From positions 7,547-49,785 of the forward strand of contig DASQ01000025.1 in NCBI GenBank assembly GCA_002503885.1: 42,239 nt of DNA, written 5' to 3'. This document shows, one piece after another, positions 34,807-42,239 of the stretch. The stretch is from Methanoculleus marisnigri. Lineage in GTDB: Archaea > Halobacteriota > Methanomicrobia > Methanomicrobiales > Methanoculleaceae. The position numbers were made by a program, and so were the translations under genes. Under the pieces are notes generated by a model. The model was not told the DNA's origin. It saw only the letters and a list, made by a program, of their open reading frames with translations, and did not search any database. Numbering within the stretch: position 1 is the first letter of the stretch; every line of letters begins with the position of its first letter.

Positions 34807-35468
34807 GAAACCACGCTCCCGTCAAGGAGTTCGATGGTGCGATCCGTCCGCCTCCCGAGTTCGCGTTCGTGGGTGACGATCAAAAACGTCGTCTCCCGCT
34901 CCCGGTTTACCCGCCGCATCAGTTCGAAGATCTCGTCACGCGTCTTTGAGTCCAGGTTCCCCGTCGGTTCGTCGGCCAGGACGATGAGAGGATCTCCAAC
35001 GAGAGCGCGGGCGATTGCCACCCGCTGCTGCTCGCCGCCGCTCATCTCCCTCGGGTAGTGGTGCGCCCGGTCCGCGAGGCCGACGAGCGAGAGAAGGCCG
35101 GCGGCCCGCTCTCTCCTGACGGCCTTATCGTGATAGTTAAAGAGGAGGGGATACTCCACGTTCTCCTGTGCCGTCAGCGCCGGAATGAGGTTGAAACTCT
35201 GGAATACAAATCCGATGGCTTCCCTCCGGAGCGTAATCAGCGCCTTCCGGTCGCCGAAATCGACGCTTTTATCGCCGATGCGGACCTCCCCGGAGGTCGG
35301 GGCGTCGAGGCCGCCAAGGATATTTAAGAGCGTGCTCTTCCCGCTGCCGCTCCTCCCGAGGAGTGCGATGAACTCGCCCTTCCCGATGGAGAAGTTCACA
35401 TCCGCAAGGGCGGTCACCTGGTCGTTGTAAGCCTTGTTCACGTGTATCGTCTCAATAATCGTCTCCAT
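34803..35468 (-). CDS. ABC transporter ATP-binding protein, MacB/LolD type
   Basis: The 221-residue nucleotide-binding subunit shows Walker A LLGRSGSGKSTLLN, a Q-loop in GFVFQSFNLIPALTAQENV, signature EMSGGEQQRVAIARAL, Walker B LIVLADEPTGNLDSK and an H-loop in FLIVTHE. NLIPALTAQENVEYPL is characteristic of the LolD/MacB/FtsE subfamily. It powers the permease encoded just downstream (4-bp ATGA overlap) and starts 4 bp after a DUF3344 gene, firmly within the operon. Confidence 0.95.
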   Translation of the reverse strand: METIIETIHVNKAYNDQVTALADVNFSIGKGEFIALLGRSGSGKSTLLNILGGLDAPTSGEVRIGDKSVDFGDRKALITLRREAIGFVFQSFNLIPALTAQENVEYPLLFNYHDKAVRRERAAGLLSLVGLADRAHHYPREMSGGEQQRVAIARALVGDPLIVLADEPTGNLDSKTRDEIFELMRRVNRERETTFLIVTHERELGRRTDRTIELLDGSVVS

Positions 35469-35472
35469 CGTT

Positions 35473-36444
35473 TCACTTCCTCTCGGCCCGGAGCACGGCG
35501 TTCGTCAGGACAAGGTAGTCTTTCTCGTCCTGAATCTGTGCAAAATTGTTATCCGACTGCAGGTAGGGGAGCACGTCCCGCCGGTCGATCCCGATCTGCA
35601 TCACCTCGTCGGAGTCAAAGACGTTCGTCCACTCCTTCCCGTTCGATCCCGGGAACAATGCCGAGATGATCGCCTCGAAGAACGAGGGCATGCTGTCAGT
35701 CCCCTCGCGGTTGAAGAAGAGCCGGTTGATCACGGGGATCTTCTCCCGGGTATAGCCGCCCGAAGGGGCGACGAGGAAGAGTTCGGCCGATGCAAGATCG
35801 GAACGGTTGATGTCCCCGGGAAAGTCGATCCTGCTTGATGCCATGACCGGGGTGATCCCGTAACTGTTGTAGAGGAGGTCGGCCCCCTCGCTCACCCACA
35901 CGATCGCCTCCGGCGACTCCGGGCTTTCGTAGACGGTGAGCAGGCCGATCCCCTGGACGACGAAGGTCCGATTGTCGGTGGCGTTGTTTTCAAGGACGAC
36001 CGCAAAGGAGTTCGTTCCGGGATTCAGGTCTGCGGTCGTGAAGATATCCACCCCCGAAAAGAAATCGTTCTGGCTGGCGAACCCCTTGGAGTCCGTGTAG
36101 CGGCCTGCCTCCGTGAGGTGTTCGCCCGTATCCGTGCGGGTGAGCGACAGCACCGGGTAGATTGCGCTCTGGTCGAGCTTGCTCCAGGCCCAGTAGACGT
36201 AGATGCGCTGGTACCGGACGGTTGCGTCGGCCGGGAGTTCGGGATCGAACGCAACCGTATACTGTCCTCCCGGATTGATTGCGCCGCTGTAGGTGCTGTT
36301 CCCAACGGTATATACGTAGTCTCCCCGGAACTCGTCGTAAAATACGGATGAAAGTGGTTTGTCACCGGCATAGGTTGCCGCCGCGGGAGCTGCCAGAAGG
36401 AGCCCGAGCAGGAGGATCAGCCCGGAGGTCCTACGGGAAGGCAT
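35473..36444 (-). CDS. Secreted DUF3344 protein (short form)
   Basis: The 323 residues start with a signal peptide (GLILLLGLLLAAPAAATYAG). A single DUF3344-like domain follows: GDKPLSSVFYDEFRGDYVY, ATVRYQRIYVYWAWSK, FFSGVDIFTTADLNPGTNSF, AIVWVSEGADLLYNSYGITP and a closing DYLVLTNAVLRAERK. The WVSEGAD motif corresponds to the WIAEGSD of the 1348-residue protein, a different subtype from the WVNQGHD proteins. There is no anchor. It overlaps the preceding DUF3344 gene by 14 bp and is followed within 4 bp by the ABC ATPase gene. Function unknown; a surface or binding role in the ABC system is inferred from the operon. Confidence 0.78.
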   Translation of the reverse strand: MPSRRTSGLILLLGLLLAAPAAATYAGDKPLSSVFYDEFRGDYVYTVGNSTYSGAINPGGQYTVAFDPELPADATVRYQRIYVYWAWSKLDQSAIYPVLSLTRTDTGEHLTEAGRYTDSKGFASQNDFFSGVDIFTTADLNPGTNSFAVVLENNATDNRTFVVQGIGLLTVYESPESPEAIVWVSEGADLLYNSYGITPVMASSRIDFPGDINRSDLASAELFLVAPSGGYTREKIPVINRLFFNREGTDSMPSFFEAIISALFPGSNGKEWTNVFDSDEVMQIGIDRRDVLPYLQSDNNFAQIQDEKDYLVLTNAVLRAERK

Positions 36445-38245
36445 ATTCCCCCTCCGCTGCGTTGTTTCCCCTGTTCGCGTCTTTGATCGCGCCCCCTTCG
36501 TCTGCGACTATCTTGAGCCGGTGTTTCCCGGGCGTCGTGTACAGCGGAACCTCGATGGTGGCCGTTGTCCCGGTAGCGATCCCGTCGACGTGCTTGACCG
36601 CTGCCTTATCCCCGTCCAGGTAGATGGTGAGATCGAAGGCACCGACATCGCTCCCCCCGCTGTTCGTGATCGTGATCGGAACGGTATAGTCTGAAAACCC
36701 TGCAGCGGCCGCCGGCGGCGCCATCAGCGGGCATGCGGCGACGATGACCGCGCCTGCGACCAGGACGATCGCTACCTTCCCCCCGGGCGGGCGCAGCGCG
36801 GTAAGGAGCGCGGCAAGAGAGAGCCCTGCAAGCAGGGCAAAGAGCGGGGCGGGTGACTGCTGCGTCGGTGCGGCCTGCGCCCCTGCCTCGAGCCCGCTCC
36901 GTACCGGTGCCCCGATGGCGACGGAGAGGTCGGGGATCGTGCCGACCGTCAGTTCTGTCGACGCTTCGTTATCTGCCTGATCGGAGTCGCCGCCGGCCTC
37001 GACGCGCACCGTGATGATATGCCGGCCTTCGGTGAGGGTGACGCCGGTTTCGACCTGCTGGACGCCGGACCTCGCCGGTTCGATTTCAACCGTTTCGACG
37101 GCATCTCCGTCGACCGAGAAGACCACCCCGATCTTCCCGTCGGGTTGTGCGCCGTAGTTTCTCACGGTTGCCTGAATCGTCGCTTCCTCGCCTGCATATG
37201 CTCCCGTCACCACGGGCGTGTCGACGGCGAAGTCCGGTGCCGGCGAGGTGCCGGGCTGCCGTACCGTGAGAATCACGGAGCACGGATGGATATAGTCCTC
37301 CCCCTCGGGCTTCGACCCGATGGTGGTGATCTCGCCGTCGCCGTCGAGGTCTCTCCCGCGCTCGAAGACGATGGTGTTGGTGCCTTTCAGGATTCGGCCG
37401 ACGTCGAACGTCTCGATGTCGATGTAACGTGCCTCGTGCCCGGGGTTCCCGGTCGCGTCACCGATGTGTTCGTTGCCGATGTCGCGTGCCCCCTCCGGGT
37501 AGAGCGAGAGGTCGGTCACCGGGTTGCCCAGGTCCTCGCCGTTGAAGAGGATGTAATCCGGCTGCCCTTTCGTTGAGGCCAGGAGGACCGCGGTCAGGGC
37601 GGCGGTTGCCTGTCCCGTTGCGGCTGCTTTCTCAAGCGTAATCTCGCACGTGTCGTGCCGCGTGGGGTTCGTGCCGGACCACCCTTCGCCGTGGAGGTTC
37701 TCATTTCCCTCGGCAATCCAGTACCTGGTGACCGGTTTGCCGGCGTCTTCCACGACGGCCACGACGAAGATGCCGTAGGAGCGCCCGTCGATCTTGCTCT
37801 CAGCCTGACCCCTGCTGGTCGCGAGAGTGATGGTGTTCGTGCCGCCCCGGAACTGGTCGGTGCAGTCGTGGGCGACCCAGTAGATGCCGTATCCCGATAC
37901 ATAGGTCTCCTCGTTCCGGTCGTCTTTTCCGAAAAGATCCCGACGGACCGGGACGCCCTTGTTGACGCTGAGTTCCTCCCACCCGGTGTAGCGCTCGGTG
38001 CCGCCCCAGACGCCCGTGTAGACCCGTGCCCAGACCGGCTTTGACGGAAGGGAGAAGGTGCACTCGATGGGGGGGGCGGTGAGCCCGTAGGTCCCGAAGG
38101 TGAGCACCTCTCCCCGGACCTCGCCCTGGGCCGCTGTCTGGAGAGGGATACCTTCGAAGTCGTAGATCGCCGAGACCGGTACCGCCATCAGGACAAATGC
38201 GATAAGCATGCATAACCACGTGTGAATATTTTTGAATATGTTCAT
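36431..38245 (-). CDS. Secreted/membrane DUF3344 protein with CARDB domains around a TM hairpin
   Basis: First gene of the five-gene operon. The start is the ATG at 38245 (MNIFKN); an in-frame TTG 12 bp upstream is less likely. The 604 residues comprise a signal peptide (CMLIAFVLMAVPVSA), a DUF3344-type domain (about 25-355, with YGIYWVAHDCTDQ and RYWIAEGNENLHGEG), and a CARDB domain (about 360-460, PDFAVDTPVVTGAYAG to DQADNEAST). Two hydrophobic segments separated by RPPGGK follow (LFALLAGLSLAALLTAL and VAIVLVAGAVIVAACPLM), then a second CARDB-like domain to the end. The hairpin places both CARDB domains outside with a short inner loop. The second segment ends in PPAAAAG and could also be a signal-like cleavage site. 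A TATA box lies about 31 bp before the ATG. Confidence 0.8.
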   Translation of the reverse strand: MNIFKNIHTWLCMLIAFVLMAVPVSAIYDFEGIPLQTAAQGEVRGEVLTFGTYGLTAPPIECTFSLPSKPVWARVYTGVWGGTERYTGWEELSVNKGVPVRRDLFGKDDRNEETYVSGYGIYWVAHDCTDQFRGGTNTITLATSRGQAESKIDGRSYGIFVVAVVEDAGKPVTRYWIAEGNENLHGEGWSGTNPTRHDTCEITLEKAAATGQATAALTAVLLASTKGQPDYILFNGEDLGNPVTDLSLYPEGARDIGNEHIGDATGNPGHEARYIDIETFDVGRILKGTNTIVFERGRDLDGDGEITTIGSKPEGEDYIHPCSVILTVRQPGTSPAPDFAVDTPVVTGAYAGEEATIQATVRNYGAQPDGKIGVVFSVDGDAVETVEIEPARSGVQQVETGVTLTEGRHIITVRVEAGGDSDQADNEASTELTVGTIPDLSVAIGAPVRSGLEAGAQAAPTQQSPAPLFALLAGLSLAALLTALRPPGGKVAIVLVAGAVIVAACPLMAPPAAAAGFSDYTVPITITNSGGSDVGAFDLTIYLDGDKAAVKHVDGIATGTTATIEVPLYTTPGKHRLKIVADEGGAIKDANRGNNAAEGEYAFP

Positions 38246-38270
38246 ACTATCTACCAAAAGATAACATCTG

Positions 38271-38284
38271 GTATTAATTTATTC
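38271..38284 (-). promoter_or_regulatory. TATA box of the DUF3344-ABC operon
   Basis: Read on the minus strand, GAATAAATTAATAC is a good archaeal TATA element about 31 bp before the ATG at 38245, predicting a leaderless or nearly leaderless mRNA. That agrees with the weak ribosome binding site. Confidence 0.5.
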
Positions 38285-38658
38285 TCTTTTATTCTTACTA
38301 ATGGGGAGGGCTCTTTTGCCTCGTTATGGGGCAGGGCAATTTGCAAACCTCACTCACCCGACAGCGTTGCCCCGGGTCTGTTACTATCCCTGAAATTTTC
38401 CGGAGGTACCCGAGGCTCTCCTGCAAACCGGGGTGCGCCTGAAGGAGTGGTGGGCGCGTAAGACCGGAGGTGGGAGCGGATGCCCCGGCGATTGCACCCC
38501 CGCGACCGGTGCAGGGCCTCGCCGGCGCTCCGGGAAAGCTCATCGGAGTTATTAATTTTAGCATGTTTGTTAACACTCAATTGTTCAAACCTAAAATTTG
38601 CCCTGAATTTGTAACACAAACGATAAAATATTTAATACAAAACGATAAGATTCATGAA
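38285..38658. other. Gene-free divergent region between the DUF3344-ABC operon and the uptake operon
   Basis: The part near 38300-38540 is G+C-rich without any supported frame (open stretches have no start signals or family features). From 38541 the composition turns sharply A/T-rich, marking the promoter of the + strand operon. Confidence 0.5.
38554..38650 (+). promoter_or_regulatory. Promoter/operator of the metal-complex uptake operon
   Basis: A/T-rich block with an 8-bp inverted repeat AATTTTAG (38554-38561) and CTAAAATT (38591-38598). Two near-identical direct repeats follow, ACAAACGATAA (38617-38627) and ACAAAACGATAA (38637-38648), about 21 bp apart, with a TATA box AAATATTTAATA around 38626-38637. 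The TATA position predicts a start at about 38655-38660, right at the GTG at 38659. Repeats bracketing the TATA box suggest control by a metal- or cofactor-sensing repressor. Confidence 0.55.
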
Positions 38659-39144
38659 GTGACACCGAACAGAGCATTACTTCTGTGCATCCTGGTCTTC
38701 GTGCTTGTGGCCCCTGCAACAGCAGGCAGTGTCGAAAGGACCGTCGCTCAACTGCCGGAAGGCGCCGTGGGCGATCTGGAGGTGACGCTCACGGTGACGG
38801 ATATCCCCGTCGGGGGCATCGTCGAGACCATCCCCGACGGCTGCACATGGGCCGGGTGCGACCACCCGGACGACCGCACAAGGGTCTCGAACCGGACGGT
38901 TGCCTTCGCCGTTATCGGTGAAGAAACGATCCGCTACCGGCTGCAGGGGCCGCCGGAGGCCGGAGTAGCGCTCGCCGGGACGTGGGAAGGCCTGCTGACC
39001 GGTGAGTCGGGCGTCGTGGGGTCGGACGAACCCCGGGATTCCGGACAGGCCACGCAGACAACGGTCCCGGGCACGCCCGGTTTCGGGTATGCAGCCGCGC
39101 TGGCGGCACTTGCCGTAGTATTCGGGAGGAGGTGCGGCCGGTGA
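38659..39144 (+). CDS. Small PGF-CTERM surface protein
   Basis: Start assigned to the GTG at 38659, giving a signal peptide (LLLCILVFVLVAPATAGS). The open frame runs further upstream, but through the promoter. The 161 residues contain one beta domain (TVAQLPEGAVGDLEVTLTV, GGIVETIPDGCTW, AFAVIGEETIRYRLQGP, GTWEGLLTGESG), a type common in methanogen surface proteins. It ends with a Thr-rich linker and the sorting signal PGFGYAAALAALAVVFGRRCGR, i.e. PGF motif, hydrophobic helix and basic tail. Family knowledge: archaeosortase A removes this tail and links the protein to lipid. It is first in the operon; its TGA overlaps the GTG of the binding-protein gene. It may be a surface receptor or scaffold for the uptake system (inference). 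Confidence 0.8.
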   Translation: MTPNRALLLCILVFVLVAPATAGSVERTVAQLPEGAVGDLEVTLTVTDIPVGGIVETIPDGCTWAGCDHPDDRTRVSNRTVAFAVIGEETIRYRLQGPPEAGVALAGTWEGLLTGESGVVGSDEPRDSGQATQTTVPGTPGFGYAAALAALAVVFGRRCGR

Positions 39145-40361
39145 CCCGACGACTCCTCCTGCTCGTCTGCTGCATCTGCCTCCTGGCCGGGGCGGCAGCG
39201 GCGGAAACTATTCCGTGCGACCGTGACGGCGACGGCAGACTGACCTCCTCGGAACTCGCGACCGCGATCCTCGACTCGCTGGACGCCCGGTTCATGGGCG
39301 GAACCGTCGACGCCCCATCTTCCGGCGACCTCCGGGACGCTGCGTTCGTCTACGAGCACTGGGACGGCAGGGTGCTCACGATCACCGATTCGTCCGGACG
39401 GGCGACGACACTCACCCGCCCGCTCCGGAGGATCGCGGTCTTTAACAGCGACACCCTCGAGATGATGCGGTCGATCGGCATAGAGTCCGATCGGGTCGTG
39501 GGTGTGAGCAAGTACACCCTTGAGGACCCGACATACTTCCCTGAGTACCGCGAGACGGCGAACCTTGGATCGGTCTGGTCCCCCGACTACGAGCAGGCGG
39601 CTGCGGTTCGCCCCGATGCGGTCTTCCTCTACGCCACTATCTCCCAGTCGTCCTGTGACGATATCGAAGCGACACTCGGGGCCATCGACCCCGGCATCCG
39701 CTTCTTCCGGTTCGACGGTTACCTGCCGACGGTCTACGCCGACGAGGTGCGGACGCTCGGTCTCCTCCTCGGGAAAGAAGAGGAGGCCGGGAGGTTCCTC
39801 GCGTTCTACGGAAACGTTACGGATACCGTGGCAGGAGTGGTCGACCCAATCCCGGCCGACGACCGGGTACCGGTCTACCTGGAGAGCTGTAACGACTACA
39901 AGAGCGCCGGAAAGGGCTCGGGCTACGACGAGAAGATCAAACTTGCCGGCGGCAGGAACATCTTTGCCGACACCGCGGTCGAATACCCGGTGGTCGACCC
40001 CGAGGCGGTCATCAGCAGGAACCCGGGCGTCATCGTCAAGATCGTCGGCGCCGGTGAACTGGTGTTCGGCGGCTACGGCGACGACGACCCGTCGTCCTTC
40101 GAGACGGTCTACCGCGCAATTGGGGATCGCCCGGTCTGGGACCGGATCGGTGCGGTCAGGGACGATCGGGTGCATATCATCCACTCCGACGTCATCGGGG
40201 GGCCCGAATACTTCATCGGCGTCGCGTACATGGCGAAATGGTTCTACCCGGACCTCTTCCCCGACCTGGACCCCCGTGCCATTCACCGGCAGTATCTGGA
40301 GGAGTTCCAGCGGCTCGACTACGACCTCGACGAACACGGGACGTTTGTGTACCCGGCATGA
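39141..40361 (+). CDS. ABC transporter substrate-binding protein (FecB/BtuF type) with EF-hand/dockerin-like segment
   Basis: The GTG at 39141 is chosen: GGGAGGAGGTG at 39124-39134 sits at ideal distance and the codon overlaps the previous stop (GTGA). The 406 residues have a signal peptide (LLLLVCCICLLAGAAAAE), then CDRDGDGRLTSSELATAIL, a calcium-loop/dockerin-like helix. The periplasmic-binding fold III domain follows from about residue 85: RRIAVFNSDTLEMMRSIGI, VGVSKYTLEDPTYFPEY, KLAGGRNIFADTAVEYPVVDPEAVI, NPGVIVKI and DRVHIIHSDVIGGPEYF. It would capture an iron chelate, haem, corrinoid or similar metal complex outside the cell; the ligand is not evident. No lipobox or anchor is seen. Confidence 0.88.
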   Translation: MTRRLLLLVCCICLLAGAAAAETIPCDRDGDGRLTSSELATAILDSLDARFMGGTVDAPSSGDLRDAAFVYEHWDGRVLTITDSSGRATTLTRPLRRIAVFNSDTLEMMRSIGIESDRVVGVSKYTLEDPTYFPEYRETANLGSVWSPDYEQAAAVRPDAVFLYATISQSSCDDIEATLGAIDPGIRFFRFDGYLPTVYADEVRTLGLLLGKEEEAGRFLAFYGNVTDTVAGVVDPIPADDRVPVYLESCNDYKSAGKGSGYDEKIKLAGGRNIFADTAVEYPVVDPEAVISRNPGVIVKIVGAGELVFGGYGDDDPSSFETVYRAIGDRPVWDRIGAVRDDRVHIIHSDVIGGPEYFIGVAYMAKWFYPDLFPDLDPRAIHRQYLEEFQRLDYDLDEHGTFVYPA

Positions 40362-41422
40362 TGACCGACTTCGGCAGGCAGGAGTACGAAAGGCTCACGG
40401 AGAAGAGGGCGCTCTTCATCACGGGCCTTGTCCTGATCCTCGTGGCGCTCGTCGGGATCGCCGTGACCCTCGGGTCGGCGGACCTCCCGGTCGCCGACTC
40501 CTACCTCGCTATCTTCGCCGGGCTCTTCCCCGGGGCGGTCGACCTGCCGGAACGGATGATCGAGTCCAACGCGGTCGGGATCGTCTGGGGCTGGCGGCTG
40601 CACCGCGTGCTCTTCGCGATCGTGGCAGGATTCGGGCTTGCGATCGCCGGCACGGTGATGCAGGGTGTCCTCAGAAACCCGCTCGCAAGCCCTTTCACGC
40701 TCGGGATCGCCTCCGCCGCCTCGTGCGGCGCATCGATCGCCATCGTTCTCGGGGCCGGTATTCTCTCCGGGGGCTACCTCATCGTCGGAAACGCCTTCCT
40801 CTTTGCCATGCTCGCTGCCGGTGCCATCTACGGCATGGCCCGCCTGCGGGGCATGGGAAGCGAGACGATGATCCTCGCCGGCATCGCGCTCATGTACCTC
40901 TTCTCGGCCGTCACCTCGCTCCTCCAGTACCTGGGGACCTCCGAAAAGGTGCAGGAGATCGTCTTCTGGATGTTCGGGTCCCTGGACAAGTCATCCTGGC
41001 CGAAACTGGCGATCGTGACGGTCGTCGTCGCTGCCGTCGTCCCACCCCTCCTCTGGCGCGCGTGGGACCTCAACGCGCTCGCCGAAGGCGACGAGACGGC
41101 GAAGAGCCTCGGCGTGCCGGTGGAGCGATCCATGGCCTGGTTCATGGTCGCCGCATCGCTCGTAACGGCGGTGATCATCTGCTTCACCGGCACCATCGGG
41201 TTCATCGGCCTGGTCGCGCCCCATATCACCCGGATGGCGATCGGGGCCGACCACCGCACCCTCCTCCCCGCGTCCGGGCTCGTGGGCGCCGTCCTCCTCC
41301 TCGGCGCCGACTGCCTCGCACGCACGGCAATCCCCGGGTCGATCGTCCCGGTCGGGATCATGACGGCGTTCCTCGGCATCCCGTTCTTCCTCTATCTCTT
41401 CATGCGCAGGAGGGACGCCTGA
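40358..41422 (+). CDS. ABC transporter permease, FecCD family
   Basis: The 354-residue permease starts at the ATG at 40358, overlapping the binding-protein stop (the next codon is also ATG). It has about ten helices and the family motifs WGWRLHRVLFAIVAGFGLAIAGTVMQGVLRNPLASPFTLGI split across residues ~70-110, LAGIALMYLFSAVTSLLQY, FWMFGSLDKSSW, SLGVPVERS, and GTIGFIGLVAPHITRM near residue 278. This last is the conserved coupling-region sequence of BtuC/FecCD proteins. Partner of the ATPase immediately downstream. Confidence 0.95.
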   Translation: MMTDFGRQEYERLTEKRALFITGLVLILVALVGIAVTLGSADLPVADSYLAIFAGLFPGAVDLPERMIESNAVGIVWGWRLHRVLFAIVAGFGLAIAGTVMQGVLRNPLASPFTLGIASAASCGASIAIVLGAGILSGGYLIVGNAFLFAMLAAGAIYGMARLRGMGSETMILAGIALMYLFSAVTSLLQYLGTSEKVQEIVFWMFGSLDKSSWPKLAIVTVVVAAVVPPLLWRAWDLNALAEGDETAKSLGVPVERSMAWFMVAASLVTAVIICFTGTIGFIGLVAPHITRMAIGADHRTLLPASGLVGAVLLLGADCLARTAIPGSIVPVGIMTAFLGIPFFLYLFMRRRDA

Positions 41423-42234
41423 TGACGCCCCTGCTCTGTGCACACGGGCTCTCGTTTTCGTACCGCGACCGGCAGGTGCTTGCGGACGTCTCGTTCTCCC
41501 TTGACAGGGGGGAAGTCCTCGGGCTTGTCGGGCCGAACGGATCCGGAAAAACGACGCTGCTCCGGTGCCTGGACCGGATTCTCGACCCGGAAGGAGCGGT
41601 CTTCCTCGATGGGAGGGAGATGTGCTCCATGAACCGGCCGGAGATCGCGCGGGCGGTCGCCTACGTCCCGCAGAACGGCGGTGCTCTGGGTTCTGCGACG
41701 GTCTTTGAGACCGTCCTGATGGGCAGGCGGCCGCACCTGCGCTGGAGCGTCTCAAAAGAGGATAAACAGAAGGTCTCGGAGGCGCTCTCCCTTCTCGATA
41801 TCGGTGATTTCGCGTCCCGCAGGGCCGACCGGCTCTCGGGAGGAGAGCGGCAGCGGGTGCTGATCGCAAGGGCGCTCGTGCAGGATGCCCGGCTCATTCT
41901 TCTTGACGAACCGACAAGCGCGCTTGACATGCGCAACCAGATCGAGGTGATGGACCTCCTGCGCCGGCTTGCGGAAGAACACCGGCTTGCGGTGGTGGCG
42001 GCGATCCATGACCTGAACCTTGCCGCCCGCTACTGTCACCGGATCATGATGCTGAAGGAGGGGCGGGTGCTCGGACAGGGGGCGCCGTCTTCCCTCCTGA
42101 CCGGAGGAATGATGCGCGCAGTCTATGGTATCGAGGCGGTCGTGAAGGACGAGATGGGGGTTCCGTACGTGGTTCCTCTCCGGTCGTTGGCGAATAGCAA
42201 CACAATGGAGATCGTGTCAACTACCCCCGGTTGA
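41422..42234 (+). CDS. ABC transporter ATP-binding protein, FecE/BtuD type
   Basis: The ATG at 41422 overlaps the permease stop by one base (TGATG), with AGGAGG at 41408-41413 as ribosome binding site; the longer open frame upstream is a shadow of the permease and binding-protein genes. The 270 residues have Walker A GLVGPNGSGKTTLLRCL, Q-loop AYVPQNGG, signature DRLSGGERQRVLIARALVQ, Walker B LILLDEPTSALDMRNQ and H-loop AAIHDLNLAARYC. It is the last gene, ending 5 bp before the window edge, and completes a full importer. Confidence 0.96.
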   Translation: MTPLLCAHGLSFSYRDRQVLADVSFSLDRGEVLGLVGPNGSGKTTLLRCLDRILDPEGAVFLDGREMCSMNRPEIARAVAYVPQNGGALGSATVFETVLMGRRPHLRWSVSKEDKQKVSEALSLLDIGDFASRRADRLSGGERQRVLIARALVQDARLILLDEPTSALDMRNQIEVMDLLRRLAEEHRLAVVAAIHDLNLAARYCHRIMMLKEGRVLGQGAPSSLLTGGMMRAVYGIEAVVKDEMGVPYVVPLRSLANSNTMEIVSTTPG

Positions 42235-42239
42235 AACCG

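Noticed and set aside
38300..38540. Insertion sequence remnant between the two divergent operons
   Set aside because: No transposase similarity, terminal repeats or target duplication could be seen; left as unexplained non-coding DNA.
39520..41421. Long N-terminal extension of the last ABC ATPase (904-codon open frame)
   Set aside because: The first ~630 codons are an Arg/Ser-rich shadow overlapping the binding protein and permease; the true ATPase begins at the ATG at 41422 with AGGAGG upstream.

Overview
The window looks like a chromosomal segment of a methanogenic archaeon of the order Methanomicrobiales, most likely Methanoculleus or a close relative. The pointers are high G+C, TATA boxes rather than -35/-10 promoters, an ether-lipid enzyme (geranylgeranylglyceryl phosphate synthase), a threonyl-tRNA synthetase with the archaeal editing domain, a GatCAB operon, a coenzyme F420 hydrogenase maturation protease, and many secreted DUF3344/PEGA/CARDB/PKD proteins. 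The genus is an inference from gene content and protein flavour; no database was searched.

Positions 1-4161 (all + strand): the 3' part of a mannose-1-phosphate guanylyltransferase/mannose-6-phosphate isomerase, a tRNA-Gln(UUG), enolase and a CPA2-type cation/proton antiporter. Next comes a 438-bp gene-free stretch with nested G/C-rich inverted repeats, then on the minus strand a rubrerythrin-like di-iron protein and thrS.

Positions 7279-16036 form one tight minus-strand operon of eight housekeeping genes, transcribed asparagine synthetase-like gene > gatC > gatA > gatB > topA > GGGP synthase > trmJ > dcd, with overlaps or gaps of at most 27 bp. It joins tRNA amidation and modification, DNA topology, membrane lipid synthesis and dNTP metabolism. 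The first gene keeps only a stub of the glutaminase domain. A gene-free stretch with inverted repeats and TATA boxes precedes a + strand Gate-domain membrane protein.

Positions 17579-38245 are an accessory 'surface' island of about 20 kb dominated by DUF3344 proteins on the minus strand. It holds (a) a 2508-aa multidomain protein translationally coupled to a small membrane-anchored partner; (b) a PKD-containing pseudogene remnant; (c) a 509-aa DUF3344 protein under its own promoter with an 11-bp perfect inverted repeat; and (d) a five-gene operon of two DUF3344 proteins, a MacB/LolCDE-type ABC ATPase and permease, and a 1348-aa DUF3344/PEGA protein. A lone F420-hydrogenase maturation protease gene (frhD-like) sits inside the island on the + strand. 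The DUF3344-ABC operon is the best candidate for an undescribed system: a mechanotransmission-type ABC complex co-expressed with secreted envelope proteins.

Positions 38659-42234 (+ strand) are a four-gene operon: a small PGF-CTERM surface protein, a FecB/BtuF-type binding protein with an N-terminal EF-hand/dockerin-like segment, a FecCD permease and its ATPase. It is preceded by an A/T-rich promoter with repeats and probably takes up an iron chelate, haem or corrinoid.
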